From Streptomyces sp. TLI_171 (lineage in GTDB: Bacteria; Actinomycetota; Actinomycetes; Streptomycetales; Streptomycetaceae), in the NCBI RefSeq assembly GCF_003610255.1, contig NZ_RAPS01000001.1:124001-188000 (forward strand): DNA of 64,000 bases, read 5' to 3'. Under the pieces are notes generated by a model. The model was given only the letters and a program-made list of their open reading frames with translations. It did not search any database and had not been told where the DNA came from. Made by a program: the position numbers and the translations under genes. Below are positions 19,100 through 27,996 of the stretch, piece by piece; the stretch's first letter is position 1, and each line of letters starts with the position of its first letter.

Positions 19100-22000
19100 T
19101 CAGCCCCGGCCGACGGCGCGGGCGTGGCTCTCGACCAGCTCGCGGGCCTGGGCGGCGGTCATCGGGCGGCCGAAGAGGTAGCCCTGGCCGAGCGGGCAGC
19201 CCATGGCGGCGAGCAGGTCGCGTTGGACGGTGGTCTCGATGCCTTCGGCGATGACGGTGACGCCGAGGGTGTCGGCGATCCGGGCGATGCCCTCGACCAG
19301 GGCGTGCTGCTGCGGGGAGTTGCCGAGCCCGTCGATGAAGGTCTTGTCGATCTTCAGGGTGGTGATCGGGAACTCGCGCAGGTAGGAGAGCGAGGAGTAG
19401 CCGGTGCCGAAGTCGTCGATGGCGATGCCGACGCCGAGCGAGGTGAGTTCCTGCATGTCGGAGCGGATCCGGTTGTCGCGGCGCATCAGCACGGACTCGG
19501 TGAGTTCGAGGACGAGCGCGGTCGGCGCGATCTTGGCGGTGCGCAGCACCTCGCGGACGGTGTCGACGAATCCGGCGTCGCGGAACTGCCGGGCGGAGAC
19601 GTTGACGTTGACCCGCAGCGGCGGGCGGCCGGGGGCGGCGGGGTGCGCGGCGATCCACTTGCCGACCTCGTGGGTGGCCTGTTCGAGGACCCAGGCGCCG
19701 AGTTGGACGATCTGCCCGCTCTCCTCGGCGATCGAGATGAAGTCGTCGGGCAGGATCATGCCGTGCCGGTCGTGCGGCCAGCGGACGAGCGCCTCGAACC
19801 CGGCCAGGTTGCCGGTCTGCAGGCCGATGATCGGCTGGTAGTGCAGCCGGAACGCGGACTCGGTGAGCGCGTCGTCGAGGTTCTCGTACAGTTCGTGCCG
19901 CCGCACCAGCCTGGCCTGCAGCGCGGCCCGGTAGTGCCGCCGCTGCCGGCGGCCCGCGCCCTTGGCGGCGTACAGCGCCAGGTCGGCGTGGGTGAGCAGT
20001 TCGGTGGTGTCGGTGCTGTCCTCGGTGGTGGCGACGCCGATGCTGGCGGTGACCCTCGCGGCGCTGGAGCTGAGCGCGAACGGTTCGGTGAACAGGCCGA
20101 GCAGGCCGTCCGCGACGGCGTCCACGTCGGCCGGGGTGAGGGCGTTCTCGACCAGGACCGCGAACTCGTCGCCGCCCAGCCGGGCCGCGGTGTCGGAGCT
20201 GCGCAGCGCGCCGGAGATCCGGTGGGCGACGGCGAGCAGCAGTTCGTCGCCGACGGCGTGGCCCTGGGTGTCGTTGACGGCCTTGAAGTCGTCGAGGTCG
20301 ATGAAGAGCACGCCGGTGACGGTGCCGCTGCGCTGGGCCCGCTCCAGCGCGTGAGCGGCCCGGTCCTGGAACAGCACCCGGTTGGCCAGGCCGGTCAGCG
20401 GGTCGTGGAACGCCAGGTGGGTCAGTTCGCGCTCCATCTGGCGCTGCTCGGTGACGTCGCGCAGGGTCAGCACCAGGCCCTCGACGGTGGGGTCGGCGCG
20501 CAGGTCGTTGAACCGGACCTCGGCCTCGATCGGGGTGCGGTCGTGCCGGGTCAGCCGCCAGTGCTCGCGGGGCTGGTCCTGTTCGGCGTCGCGCCCGGGC
20601 CCGCCGCGCATCCGGGCCAGCGTCCCGCTGACGGCGTGCCCGTCCTCGGGCCGGACCAGGTCGGTCATCGGGGTGCCGTCCAGCCGGGCGTGGCCGAGCA
20701 CCCGGGCGGCGGAGGTGGAGGCGTACCGGATGGTGTCGTCGTCGTCGAGGATCAGGATCACGTCGCTGGCGCTCTGCACCAGGGTGCGGAAGTACAGCTC
20801 GCTGTTGCGGTGGTTGATCTCCTGGCTGAGCATCACGCGTTCGACGGCGAGCGCGGCCTGCGTGGCGAGGATCTCCAGCGGCCGGCGCAGGTCGGCGAGC
20901 TCCTGTTCGGTGCCGGTGGCGACCAGCACGCCGAGCAGCGGGTCGCCGGAGGGGCGTTCGGCGAGGGTGAGCGGGCACAGCAGGGCGTCCGGCATCGCGT
21001 GCGGGAGGCCGGGCACGGTCGGCGGGAGATCCGCGGTGGGCAGCAGCAGGGTGCTGTCCGGGGAGGCGAGGGCGAGCAGTTCGCCGGTCGGCCCGTGGGC
21101 CGTCGCGCCCTGTGCGGCCTGGCCGACCGGCCGCGCGTGCGGGGTGCGGGCGACGGCGAGGAAGGCCAGGTGGCCGGGGCGGTCGGCCATCAGGGCGGAG
21201 GCGGCGGTCTCGACGCCGGCGGCGATCTCGTCGACGGTGACGGCGGCGGTCAGCCGGGAGCCGGCCTCGCGCAGGGTGCGTTCGCGGACGGCGGCCCGCC
21301 GGTAGGCGGCGACCACGACGGCCAGCCGGGCCAGCACCAGCAGGTACAGCACGGCCGAGAACGCGCCGATCACGCCGGTGTTGGTGGTGTTCCCGCCGAG
21401 CGACTCGACCAGCAGGATGGCGGGCGCGATCAGCGCGGCGAGGGTGAGCAGCAGCAGCCGGCCGAAGCCGAGGCCGGGCTGCTGGGTGGGCAGCGGCTTG
21501 GTGAGTTCGACCATCGAGGGGTGCAGCGCCGCCGCGCCCCAGGCCGCGTAGAGGACGGCCCAGCCGAGGTCGACGGGCGTGCCGATGTGCCAGCTGCCGT
21601 GCAGTTGGATCAGGCCGTAGGCGGTGTCGGAGGCCAGGATGCCGACCGTGCCGACGGTCAGCAGTTGCAGCGACCGGCTGCTGCCGCCGCGCGGGGTGAG
21701 CAGCCGCAGCAGCAGGGCGAGGACGACGATGTCCCCGAGCGGGTAGGCGATCGACACGGCCCGGGAGAACCAGTCGATGTCGGGGTTCCGGGCGTACGGC
21801 AGGATCAGGTAGATCCAGGCCAGCAGGGCCAGGCTGATGGTGAGGATCAGCGCGTCGAGCAGCCCCGCCCAGTCCTGCCGGGCCTTGCGGCGGCGGATGA
21901 AGACCAGCGCGCCGGCCGCGTACAGCACGAACTCGGCGAGGTAGAAGACGTCGGCGACCGACGGGAACGGGTTGTCCAGGTGCAGGAACTGGGTCTGCAC

Positions 22001-22234
22001 GACCTGGGTGACCTCGCCGGCCGTGAAGCTCACGTTCGCCAGCGCCAGCAGGTACCACGGCAGGGCGTGCGCCGGGCGGTTGAGCCGGACGCCGACGACG
22101 ACGGCGGCGGCGCCGCTCAGGCCGATGCCGGTCCACCAGACGAGCCGCTGCGACGGGTTGGCGTAGTAGATGCCCGTGAGCAGCGCCATCCATAACAGGT
22201 AGTAGGCCATCAGCCGTTGTCGGCGGGGTGTCAA
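19100..22234 (-). CDS. Membrane GGDEF-EAL protein (c-di-GMP turnover) with PAS domain
   Basis: A 1044-residue integral membrane protein. TTG 22234 is chosen because AGGAGG lies 7 bases upstream; the next in-frame ATG is 22210. About ten transmembrane helices fill residues 10-310, followed by a GAF-like region, a PAS domain (VQSASDVILILDDDDTIRYA, about 460-580), GGDEF (RLGGDEFAVLVEN, about 690) and EAL (GFEALVRW, LELTESVLM, IDDFGTGYSSLSYL, LKIDKTFIDG, VIAEGIET). The GGDEF and EAL catalytic residues are intact, so both cyclase and phosphodiesterase activity are possible. In streptomycetes c-di-GMP controls BldD and the switch to sporulation. It is convergent with the SpoIIE gene with only 16 bases between stops. 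Confidence 0.93.
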   Translation of the reverse strand: MTPRRQRLMAYYLLWMALLTGIYYANPSQRLVWWTGIGLSGAAAVVVGVRLNRPAHALPWYLLALANVSFTAGEVTQVVQTQFLHLDNPFPSVADVFYLAEFVLYAAGALVFIRRRKARQDWAGLLDALILTISLALLAWIYLILPYARNPDIDWFSRAVSIAYPLGDIVVLALLLRLLTPRGGSSRSLQLLTVGTVGILASDTAYGLIQLHGSWHIGTPVDLGWAVLYAAWGAAALHPSMVELTKPLPTQQPGLGFGRLLLLTLAALIAPAILLVESLGGNTTNTGVIGAFSAVLYLLVLARLAVVVAAYRRAAVRERTLREAGSRLTAAVTVDEIAAGVETAASALMADRPGHLAFLAVARTPHARPVGQAAQGATAHGPTGELLALASPDSTLLLPTADLPPTVPGLPHAMPDALLCPLTLAERPSGDPLLGVLVATGTEQELADLRRPLEILATQAALAVERVMLSQEINHRNSELYFRTLVQSASDVILILDDDDTIRYASTSAARVLGHARLDGTPMTDLVRPEDGHAVSGTLARMRGGPGRDAEQDQPREHWRLTRHDRTPIEAEVRFNDLRADPTVEGLVLTLRDVTEQRQMERELTHLAFHDPLTGLANRVLFQDRAAHALERAQRSGTVTGVLFIDLDDFKAVNDTQGHAVGDELLLAVAHRISGALRSSDTAARLGGDEFAVLVENALTPADVDAVADGLLGLFTEPFALSSSAARVTASIGVATTEDSTDTTELLTHADLALYAAKGAGRRQRRHYRAALQARLVRRHELYENLDDALTESAFRLHYQPIIGLQTGNLAGFEALVRWPHDRHGMILPDDFISIAEESGQIVQLGAWVLEQATHEVGKWIAAHPAAPGRPPLRVNVNVSARQFRDAGFVDTVREVLRTAKIAPTALVLELTESVLMRRDNRIRSDMQELTSLGVGIAIDDFGTGYSSLSYLREFPITTLKIDKTFIDGLGNSPQQHALVEGIARIADTLGVTVIAEGIETTVQRDLLAAMGCPLGQGYLFGRPMTAAQARELVESHARAVGRG

Positions 22235-22327
22235 AGAGTCACCTCCTGCTTGTCCTGGGCTGGGACCGACGGCTTGTGACGGCCTTTCTCCACCATGGGT
22301 GCATATAGTCGAATAGCACAATTTTGC

Positions 22328-22344
22328 ATGTCCTACCGGGACAT
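22328..22344. promoter_or_regulatory. Inverted repeat in AT-rich divergent promoter region
   Basis: ATGTCC-N5-GGACAT is a perfect 6-bp dyad in an unusually AT-rich patch (about 22295-22345) between the GGDEF-EAL gene and the NRPS gene. It lies 21 bases before the GTG of the NRPS gene, so it could be an operator for it or for both. The regulator is unknown. Confidence 0.5.
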
Positions 22345-22364
22345 ACGCACGCGAGGTCAACCAC

Positions 22365-25300
22365 GTGGTCGAACGAGCAGGCGGCATGAACGGGATCCCA
22401 GCACCGGCGGACCGGGGCCACTGGTCCGTGGTCCGGGACGACTCCGGCCGGCACGCGATCCACCCGGCGGCGGCGTCCTTACCCGCGGGCTGGCACCCGG
22501 TCTTCGGGCCCGCCGGACGGCCGGAGTGCCGGTCCTACGTGGACCGCGCCTGGCGGCCCGGCGAGCTGGGCCTGGCCGACGCTCCGCCCGGCGGGCAGCC
22601 GCGGAGCGGCCTCGCTCCGGTGCCCGCGGCCTTCCGGGAGCGCGCCGCACGGCACCCGGAGGCGCTCGCGGTCCTCGGCGAGGCGGGCTCGCTCTCGTAC
22701 GGCGCGCTCGACCGCCGCAGCGACCTGCTGGCCGCCGCCCTGCGCGAGGCCGGTCTGCGCCCGGGCGACGCCGTACCGGTCTGCCTCCCCCGCGACACGG
22801 ACCTGGTGGTGGCCTGGCTCGCGGTCCTCAAGGCGGGCGGCGGGCTGCTGCCGATGGACGTGTCCTGGCCCGCCGAGCGGCAGTCCCGGGTGCTCGCGCA
22901 GTGCGGCGCCGCGGTCGCCGTGGCCGCTCCGGACCCGGGCTGGCCGGGGGTGCGCATCCTCGGGCCGGACGCCCGCGGCGGGGCGCCGGGCGACGGGGGC
23001 CCGGCCACCGGCGGCCCGGACGGCCTCGCCTACCTCATCCACACCTCCGGCTCCAGCGGCGTCCCGAAGTGCGTGGCCGTCGCCCACGGCCCGCTGGCGT
23101 TCACCCTCGACCGGGTGGCCCGGGCGTACGGGCTGGGCCCCGGAGACCGGGTGCTGCAGCTGGGGGCGCTCGGCTTCGACACCGCGCTGGAGCAGGTCCT
23201 GGCCCCGCTCACGGCGGGCGCGGCCGTGGTGCTGGGCGGGGCCGACACCTGGGCGCCGACGGAGTTGCTGGACCGGATCGGCGAGCTGCACCTGACCGTC
23301 GCCGACCTCACCCCGGCGTACTGGCACCACCTGCTGGCGCAGGTGCCGCCGGGCGGACTGGGGCACGCGGGGCTCCGGCTGGTGGTGGTCGGCGGGGACG
23401 TCGTGCACGTCGACGACTGCCGGACCTTCCTGGAGCGGCTGCCGGACGTCCGGCTGCTGAACGCGTACGGGGTCAGCGAGGCGGCGATCACCTCCACCCT
23501 GTGCGAGGTCACCGCGGAGCTGCTGGGTGACGCCGCGGCCCTGGCGCCCGCGCCGATCGGGCGACCGCTGCCGGGCGTGCGGGTGCACCTGCTGGATCCG
23601 CTGCTGCGTCCGGTCCCGCCCGGCGGGAAGGGCGAGATCCACCTGGCCGGGCCGGGGCTGGCGCTCGGCTACTGGCGCGACGCCGCCGCCACCGCGGAGG
23701 CGTTCGTGCCCGACCCGTTCGCGGCGGAGCCGGGCGGGCGGATGTACCGCACCGGCGACGCCGGGCGGCTGCGACCGGACGGGGTGCTGGAGATCCTCGG
23801 CCGGCTGGACGAGCAGGTGAAGGTCGGCGGGTTCCGGGTCGACCCGACCGAGGTCGAGGCGGTGCTGACCGGGCATCCGGACGTCCGACTGGCCAAGGTG
23901 GTCGCGGACCGGACCGCGCCGGACGGCAGCGTCGCCCTCACCGCGTACTACACCACCGCCGATCCGGCGGCCTCGCGCGCGCCGGGCCGGATCGGGCTGA
24001 TCCGGGCCCACCTCGCCCGGCACCTGCCCGCGTTCATGGTCCCCGCCGCGTTCGTGCCGCTGGCGACGATGCCGCTGACCGCCGCCGGGAAGATCGACCG
24101 CCGGGCGCTGCCGCGCCACCCGGCGCCGCACGGCGGCTCCCCCGCCGCGCCGCCGACGCCCGGCCCGGACGGCGGCGTGCCCACGGACGCCACCGAGCTC
24201 ACGGTCGGTCGGCTGTGGGCGGAGCTGCTCGGCGTGGACCACGTAGAGCCGCTGGACGACTTCTTCGCGCTCGGCGGCACCTCGCTGCTGGCGATGGAGA
24301 TGCTCGCCCGGGTCCGGCTGCTGGCCGACATCGACGTCACCCGGGTCCGCGGCCTGACCCGCGCGCTGCTCGGCGATCCGACGCTGCGGGCGTTCGCCGC
24401 CGCCGTCCGGGGGGCCCGCGGCGGCGCCGAGCCGGGCGGCGGCGCCCCGGACTGGGTCCGCGAGACGGAGGTGCGGTACCCGGTGCGCCACGGCGGCGGC
24501 TCCGCGCCGGACCGCACCGAACCCGCCGAGCTGCTGCTCACCGGCGCCACCGGGTTCTGCGGCGCCCACCTGCTGGAGACCCTGCTGGCCACCACGCGCG
24601 CCCGGATCCACTGCCTGGTCCGGGCCCCCGGCGACGCGGCAGCCGCCGAGCGGCTGCACGCGGCCCAGGAACGCTTCCTCGGCCACCGGCTGGACGACCC
24701 GCGGATCGTCCCGCTGATCGGCGACCTGACCGAGCCGCTGCTCGGCCTGCCGCGGCACCGCTTCGACCGGCTGGCCGAGCACCTCGACGGCATCCACCAC
24801 CTGGGTGCGCAGGTCAACTTCCTCTACCCGTACCACCAGTTGCGGCGGGCCAACGTGGACGGCACCCGGGAGGTGGTCCGGCTGGCCGGCCACCGCCGCG
24901 CGGTGCCCGTGCACTACGTCTCGACGCTCGCCGTGCTGGCCGGCTTCGGGCCGGCCGGTGTCCGCGAGGTCGACGAGCGCACCCCCTCGCCCACCCGGAA
25001 CACCTCGGCGTCGGCTACGTGGAGACCAAGTGGGTCGCCGAGCAGCTGCTGCACCGGGCCGCCGCCGAAGGACTGCCGGTGACGGTGATCCGCACCAACG
25101 ACGTCACCGGCGACCTGTCCGGCGGGATCATGAACCCGGCGACCGAACTGTGGGCGCTGATGACCTACTTCGCCGAGAGCGGCCACTACCCGGCGGTGCG
25201 GCTGCCACTGGACTTCGTGCCCGCCGACCGGTTCGCCCGGGCCGCCGCGCACCTCGCCGCGCACGCCCCGGCCCGCGGCGACGTCTACCACCTCGCCTCG

Positions 25301-25645
25301 CCCGAGCCGGCCTCGCTGCCCGCCCTGGCCGCCCGGCTGCGCGCCGCCGGCCACCCCGTCACCGAACTCCCCTACCGCGAGTGGGTGCGGGAGCTGGTCG
25401 CCTTCGCGGCCGCGCACCCCTCGCACCCCGTCGCCCCGTACGTGCCGCTGTTCGTCGACCGCGCCCCCGGCACCGACCTGACGATCAGTGAGATGTACTT
25501 CCAGCCCGTCTTCCCGCGCTTCGACCGCAGCCGGGCCGAAGCCGCCCTGGCCGGCAGCGGCATCGAACTGCCCGCCGTCGACGACCGCCTCCTCGACCGC
25601 TGCGTGGCGCAGCTCGCCGGGGCCGACCGCCCGGGCCCGTCATGA
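22365..25645 (+). pseudogene. NRPS: MbtH-adenylation-PCP-thioester reductase, frame broken once
   Basis: Restoring one base gives a 1093-residue single-module NRPS. Domains: an MbtH-like domain (residues about 19-75: WSVVRDDSGRHAIHP, PAGWHPVFGPAGRPEC), an adenylation domain (LIHTSGSSGVPK about 224, LLNAYGVSEAA, YRTGDAGRLRPDG about 461, AAGKIDRRAL), a PCP (LGGTSLLAME, phosphopantetheine Ser about 640) and a terminal thioester reductase (GATGFCG about 727; catalytic YVSTLAV and YVETK about 885). The last domain releases the product as an aldehyde with NADPH. The frame shifts in the C5 run 24982-24986, between the reductase Ser/Thr and Tyr-Lys motifs; one extra C restores perfect homology. Without it the protein stops at 25082. 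GTG 22365 has GAGG 8 bases upstream; ATG 22386 is an alternative. It is coupled by ATGA to the tRNA transferase homologue. It may be decay or sequence error. Confidence 0.9.
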
Positions 25646-26400
25646 CCGCCCTCGACGACCTCGACCTCGCGCACGCCCCCGGCGACGCCCCGGTGGCCTT
25701 CGGCGCCGAGCTCACCGCCCCGGTGCTGCTGGCCGCGTACCGGCGCGGCCTGTTCCCGATGCCGGGCGACGACATCTCCGCCGCGTTCAACGAGGCGGTG
25801 CACGCGCCCGACGTGGTGGCCGGGCGGATCCGGGTGCTTCCCGGCCCCGCCGCGCAGGATCCGTACGCGCTCGCCTGGTGGTCCCCCGATCCGCGGCCGG
25901 TGGTCGCGCCGGACCGGGTGCACCTGCCTACCCGGCTGCGGCGGAGCCTGCGCGGCCGGCTGCGCTGGCACACCACCGCCGACCGGGCGTTCGGCGAGGT
26001 GGTGGCCCGCTGCGCGGAGGGGCGGCGGCCGGCCTGGCTCACCCGGGGGCTGCGCGAGGCGCTGGAGCAGCTGCACCGGGGGGGCGCCGCCCACAGCGCC
26101 GAGGTCTGGGACGGGACTGCGCTGGTCGGCGGCGCGTTCGGGGTCGCCGTCGGCGGGGTGCTGAGCCTGGATTCGATGTTCCGCCACCGCCCGGGGGCCG
26201 ACCGGGTCGCCGTCGCGGATCTCGCCGCCCGGTTCGGCGCGGTCGACGGCCGGCTGCTCGACGCCCAGTGGGACAGCCCGCACGTCCGCGCGTTCGGCAC
26301 CAGCCCGATGGCCCGCCCGCAGTACCTCCGCGCCCTGGCCGCCCCCTCCGCCGTCGCCCCGCTCACCACCGAACCGCTGCCCGCCGCCCGCCTGGGCTGA
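25642..26400 (+). CDS. Leucyl/phenylalanyl-tRNA-protein transferase homologue (Aat family)
   Basis: A 252-residue cytoplasmic protein of the Aat family, of near-standard length. Visible family motifs: AYRRGLFPMP, AWWSPDPRPVV, RLRRSLRGR, a FGEVVARCAEG segment, LEQLHRGGAAHSAEVWDG followed by ALVGGAFGVAVGGVLSLDSMF, and RLLDAQWDSPHVRAFGTSPM. Aat enzymes take Leu or Phe from tRNA and attach it to N-terminal Lys/Arg of proteins for ClpS/ClpAP degradation. Here the start overlaps the NRPS stop (ATGA 25642-25645), so the two are made together. This suggests recruitment to secondary metabolism: tRNA-dependent aminoacylation of an NRPS-bound amino acid. The canonical N-end-rule role is less likely in this context but not excluded. 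Confidence 0.9.
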   Translation: MTALDDLDLAHAPGDAPVAFGAELTAPVLLAAYRRGLFPMPGDDISAAFNEAVHAPDVVAGRIRVLPGPAAQDPYALAWWSPDPRPVVAPDRVHLPTRLRRSLRGRLRWHTTADRAFGEVVARCAEGRRPAWLTRGLREALEQLHRGGAAHSAEVWDGTALVGGAFGVAVGGVLSLDSMFRHRPGADRVAVADLAARFGAVDGRLLDAQWDSPHVRAFGTSPMARPQYLRALAAPSAVAPLTTEPLPAARLG

Positions 26401-26458
26401 CCGGAGCGTTCCGCAACCGCCGGTGCTTGGGCGCCGGGTGCCGGGGCAGACGGCGGAC

Positions 26459-27499
26459 GTGACGACTGACATGGAACGCGCCCCGGACCGGGGCGAGCGG
26501 GCGGGCGACCGCCGGACCAGGGCCACCGTGCTGGTGGCGCTGGTGGCCAACCTGGTGATCGCGCTGGCCAAGGTCGCCGGCGGACTGCTCGCCGGCTCGC
26601 CCGCCCTGCTGTCGGAGGCGGCGCACTCGGTGGCGGACAGCCTCAACGAGGTGTTCCTGATGGCCTCGCTGCGGCGCAGCCGCCGCCGTGCCGATTCGCG
26701 GCACCCGTTCGGCTACGGCAAGGAGCGGTTCTTCTGGTCGATGCTGGCGGCGGTCGGGATCTTCGTGACCGGCGGCTGCTTCTCGTTCTACCAGGGCCTG
26801 CACACCCTGCTGAATCCGCAGTCCGAGGACACCGGCGGCTACCTGGTGGTGTACGCGGTGCTGGGGGTGTCGCTGCTCGCCGAGGGCGCCTCGCTGGTGC
26901 GGGCGACGGTGCAGGTGCGCGGTCAGGCCCGGCAGGCGGGGCGGGGCCTGCTCGCGCAGCTGCGGCGCGGGAACGATCCGACCGTGCGGACGGTGTTCGC
27001 GGAGGACGCGGCGGCGGTGATCGGGGTGCTGCTGGCGGCGGCGGGCGCGGGGCTGCACCAGTGGACCGGGCAGTCGGCCTGGGAGGCGGGCGCGGCGCTG
27101 GCCATCGCGGTGCTGCTGGTCTGCGTGGCCTTCCGGCTGGGTCGCGACGCCCAGGACCTGCTGGTGGGGCGGGCGGTGGATCCGGTCCTCCAGCAGCGGG
27201 CGGCGGACCTGCTGGCGGAGCGGCCGGAGATCGACGTGGTGACGCAGCTGATGACCATGCAGCTCGGCCCGGACTCGGCCCTGTTGGCGGCCCGGGTCGA
27301 TCTGGCCGACGGTCTGGACAGCGCCGGCGTCGAGGCGCTGTGCGTGGAGGTGAAGCGGCGGATCCGCACCGAGTGCCCGGGGTTCGAGCAGATCTTCCTG
27401 GACATCACGGCCGCCGATCGGGACGAGCGCCGCCGGGCGGCCGACCGCCGCCGGAGCCTGCGGTCGGCGGTGGCCCGGCAGCAGGAGCCGGGGCGCTGA
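26459..27499 (+). CDS. Cation diffusion facilitator (CDF) metal transporter
   Basis: A 346-residue inner-membrane protein with six transmembrane helices and a cytoplasmic C-terminal domain. The metal-site helix is LLSEAAHSVADSLNEVFL (HxxxD), and the second is EDAAAVIGVLLAAAG (DxxxD-like region reads EDAAAV). HPFGYGKERFFW between helices 2 and 3 is a standard CDF loop. Family members export Zn, Co, Fe or Mn in exchange for protons; the metal cannot be told. GTG 26459 or ATG 26471 could start it; neither has a strong ribosome site. It lies 58 bases after the tRNA transferase homologue, on the same strand, and might belong to that transcription unit, which would tie the peptide system to metal handling. 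Confidence 0.9.
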   Translation: MTTDMERAPDRGERAGDRRTRATVLVALVANLVIALAKVAGGLLAGSPALLSEAAHSVADSLNEVFLMASLRRSRRRADSRHPFGYGKERFFWSMLAAVGIFVTGGCFSFYQGLHTLLNPQSEDTGGYLVVYAVLGVSLLAEGASLVRATVQVRGQARQAGRGLLAQLRRGNDPTVRTVFAEDAAAVIGVLLAAAGAGLHQWTGQSAWEAGAALAIAVLLVCVAFRLGRDAQDLLVGRAVDPVLQQRAADLLAERPEIDVVTQLMTMQLGPDSALLAARVDLADGLDSAGVEALCVEVKRRIRTECPGFEQIFLDITAADRDERRRAADRRRSLRSAVARQQEPGR

Positions 27500-27521
27500 C
27501 GGCCCGTCGGCTCGTCCCCGG

Positions 27522-27893
27522 TCACTCCTCGCCGGAGAAGCGGCCCCAGGCCGATTGGCGGGTGATCCCGAGCGCCTCGCCGATCCTGGCCCAGGTGACG
27601 CCGCGTCGGCGCAGTTCCATGACCCACCTCCGCAGGTCGGCCTCGACCTGGTCGGCGACGGCGGCGACCCGGGGGAGCCGTTCCAGCATGGCGGCGTCGG
27701 ACAGCTCGCCCCACGGGGGCATCCGCAGGTCGACCGGCCCCGGGCGGTACTCGGCGACGATGGAGCCCGCCAGGTCGACGCACTCGTCGCAGATGGTCGC
27801 GCCCGGGCCGGCGATCAGCTTGGCCACCTCCGCCTCGGGCTTGGCGCAGAACGAGCACGCCCTGCCCTCGCGTTCGACCGTCCCCGCCGTCAT
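27522..27893 (-). CDS. ClpX-type C4 zinc-finger protein with C-terminal HTH
   Basis: A 123-residue protein. Residues 13-42 form a ClpX N-terminal zinc-binding domain ([15 protein letters not shown], then ICDECVDL), which in ClpX dimerises and binds substrates or adaptors. There is no AAA+ domain. The C-terminal part, [19 protein letters not shown] followed by SAWGRF, looks like a small helix-turn-helix. The combination suggests a DNA-binding regulator that may be touched by the Clp system. Directly upstream are two near-identical palindromes, which are likely its own operator. Similar proteins are common in streptomycetes but uncharacterised as far as I know. Confidence 0.87.
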   Translation of the reverse strand: MTAGTVEREGRACSFCAKPEAEVAKLIAGPGATICDECVDLAGSIVAEYRPGPVDLRMPPWGELSDAAMLERLPRVAAVADQVEADLRRWVMELRRRGVTWARIGEALGITRQSAWGRFSGEE

Positions 27894-27918
27894 GGCGCCT
27901 CCGTCCCGGCCGTCCGGC

Positions 27919-27971
27919 CCCTGTCAGGCCGGTCCTGACAGGGAGCGTACGGCCGTCAGGACCGGCCTGAC
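27919..27971. promoter_or_regulatory. Pair of GTCAGG-N5-CCTGAC palindromes, 32 bp apart
   Basis: Copy 1 (27919-27943) is a perfect 10-bp inverted repeat with a 5-base spacer; its core GTCAGG-CCGGT-CCTGAC is 27923-27939. Copy 2 (27955-27971, GTCAGG-ACCGG-CCTGAC) is the exact reverse complement of that 17-base core. Centres are 32 bp apart, about three helical turns, and lie 38-70 bp upstream of the zinc-finger/HTH gene start. This looks like a double operator. The two copies can also pair with each other to form a 17-bp stem just after the stop of the flavin reductase gene, so a terminator role is possible. Confidence 0.75.
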
Positions 27972-27996
27972 AAGCACGCGGCGTCGGCCGGGCCGG

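Noticed and set aside
25642..26400. Ordinary housekeeping N-end-rule transferase
   Set aside because: Not excluded by sequence, but ATGA coupling to an NRPS makes a biosynthetic role more likely.
27919..27971. Simple terminator only
   Set aside because: The two halves are each palindromic and evenly spaced upstream of a HTH gene, which a plain terminator would not need; kept as an operator with terminator as the alternative.
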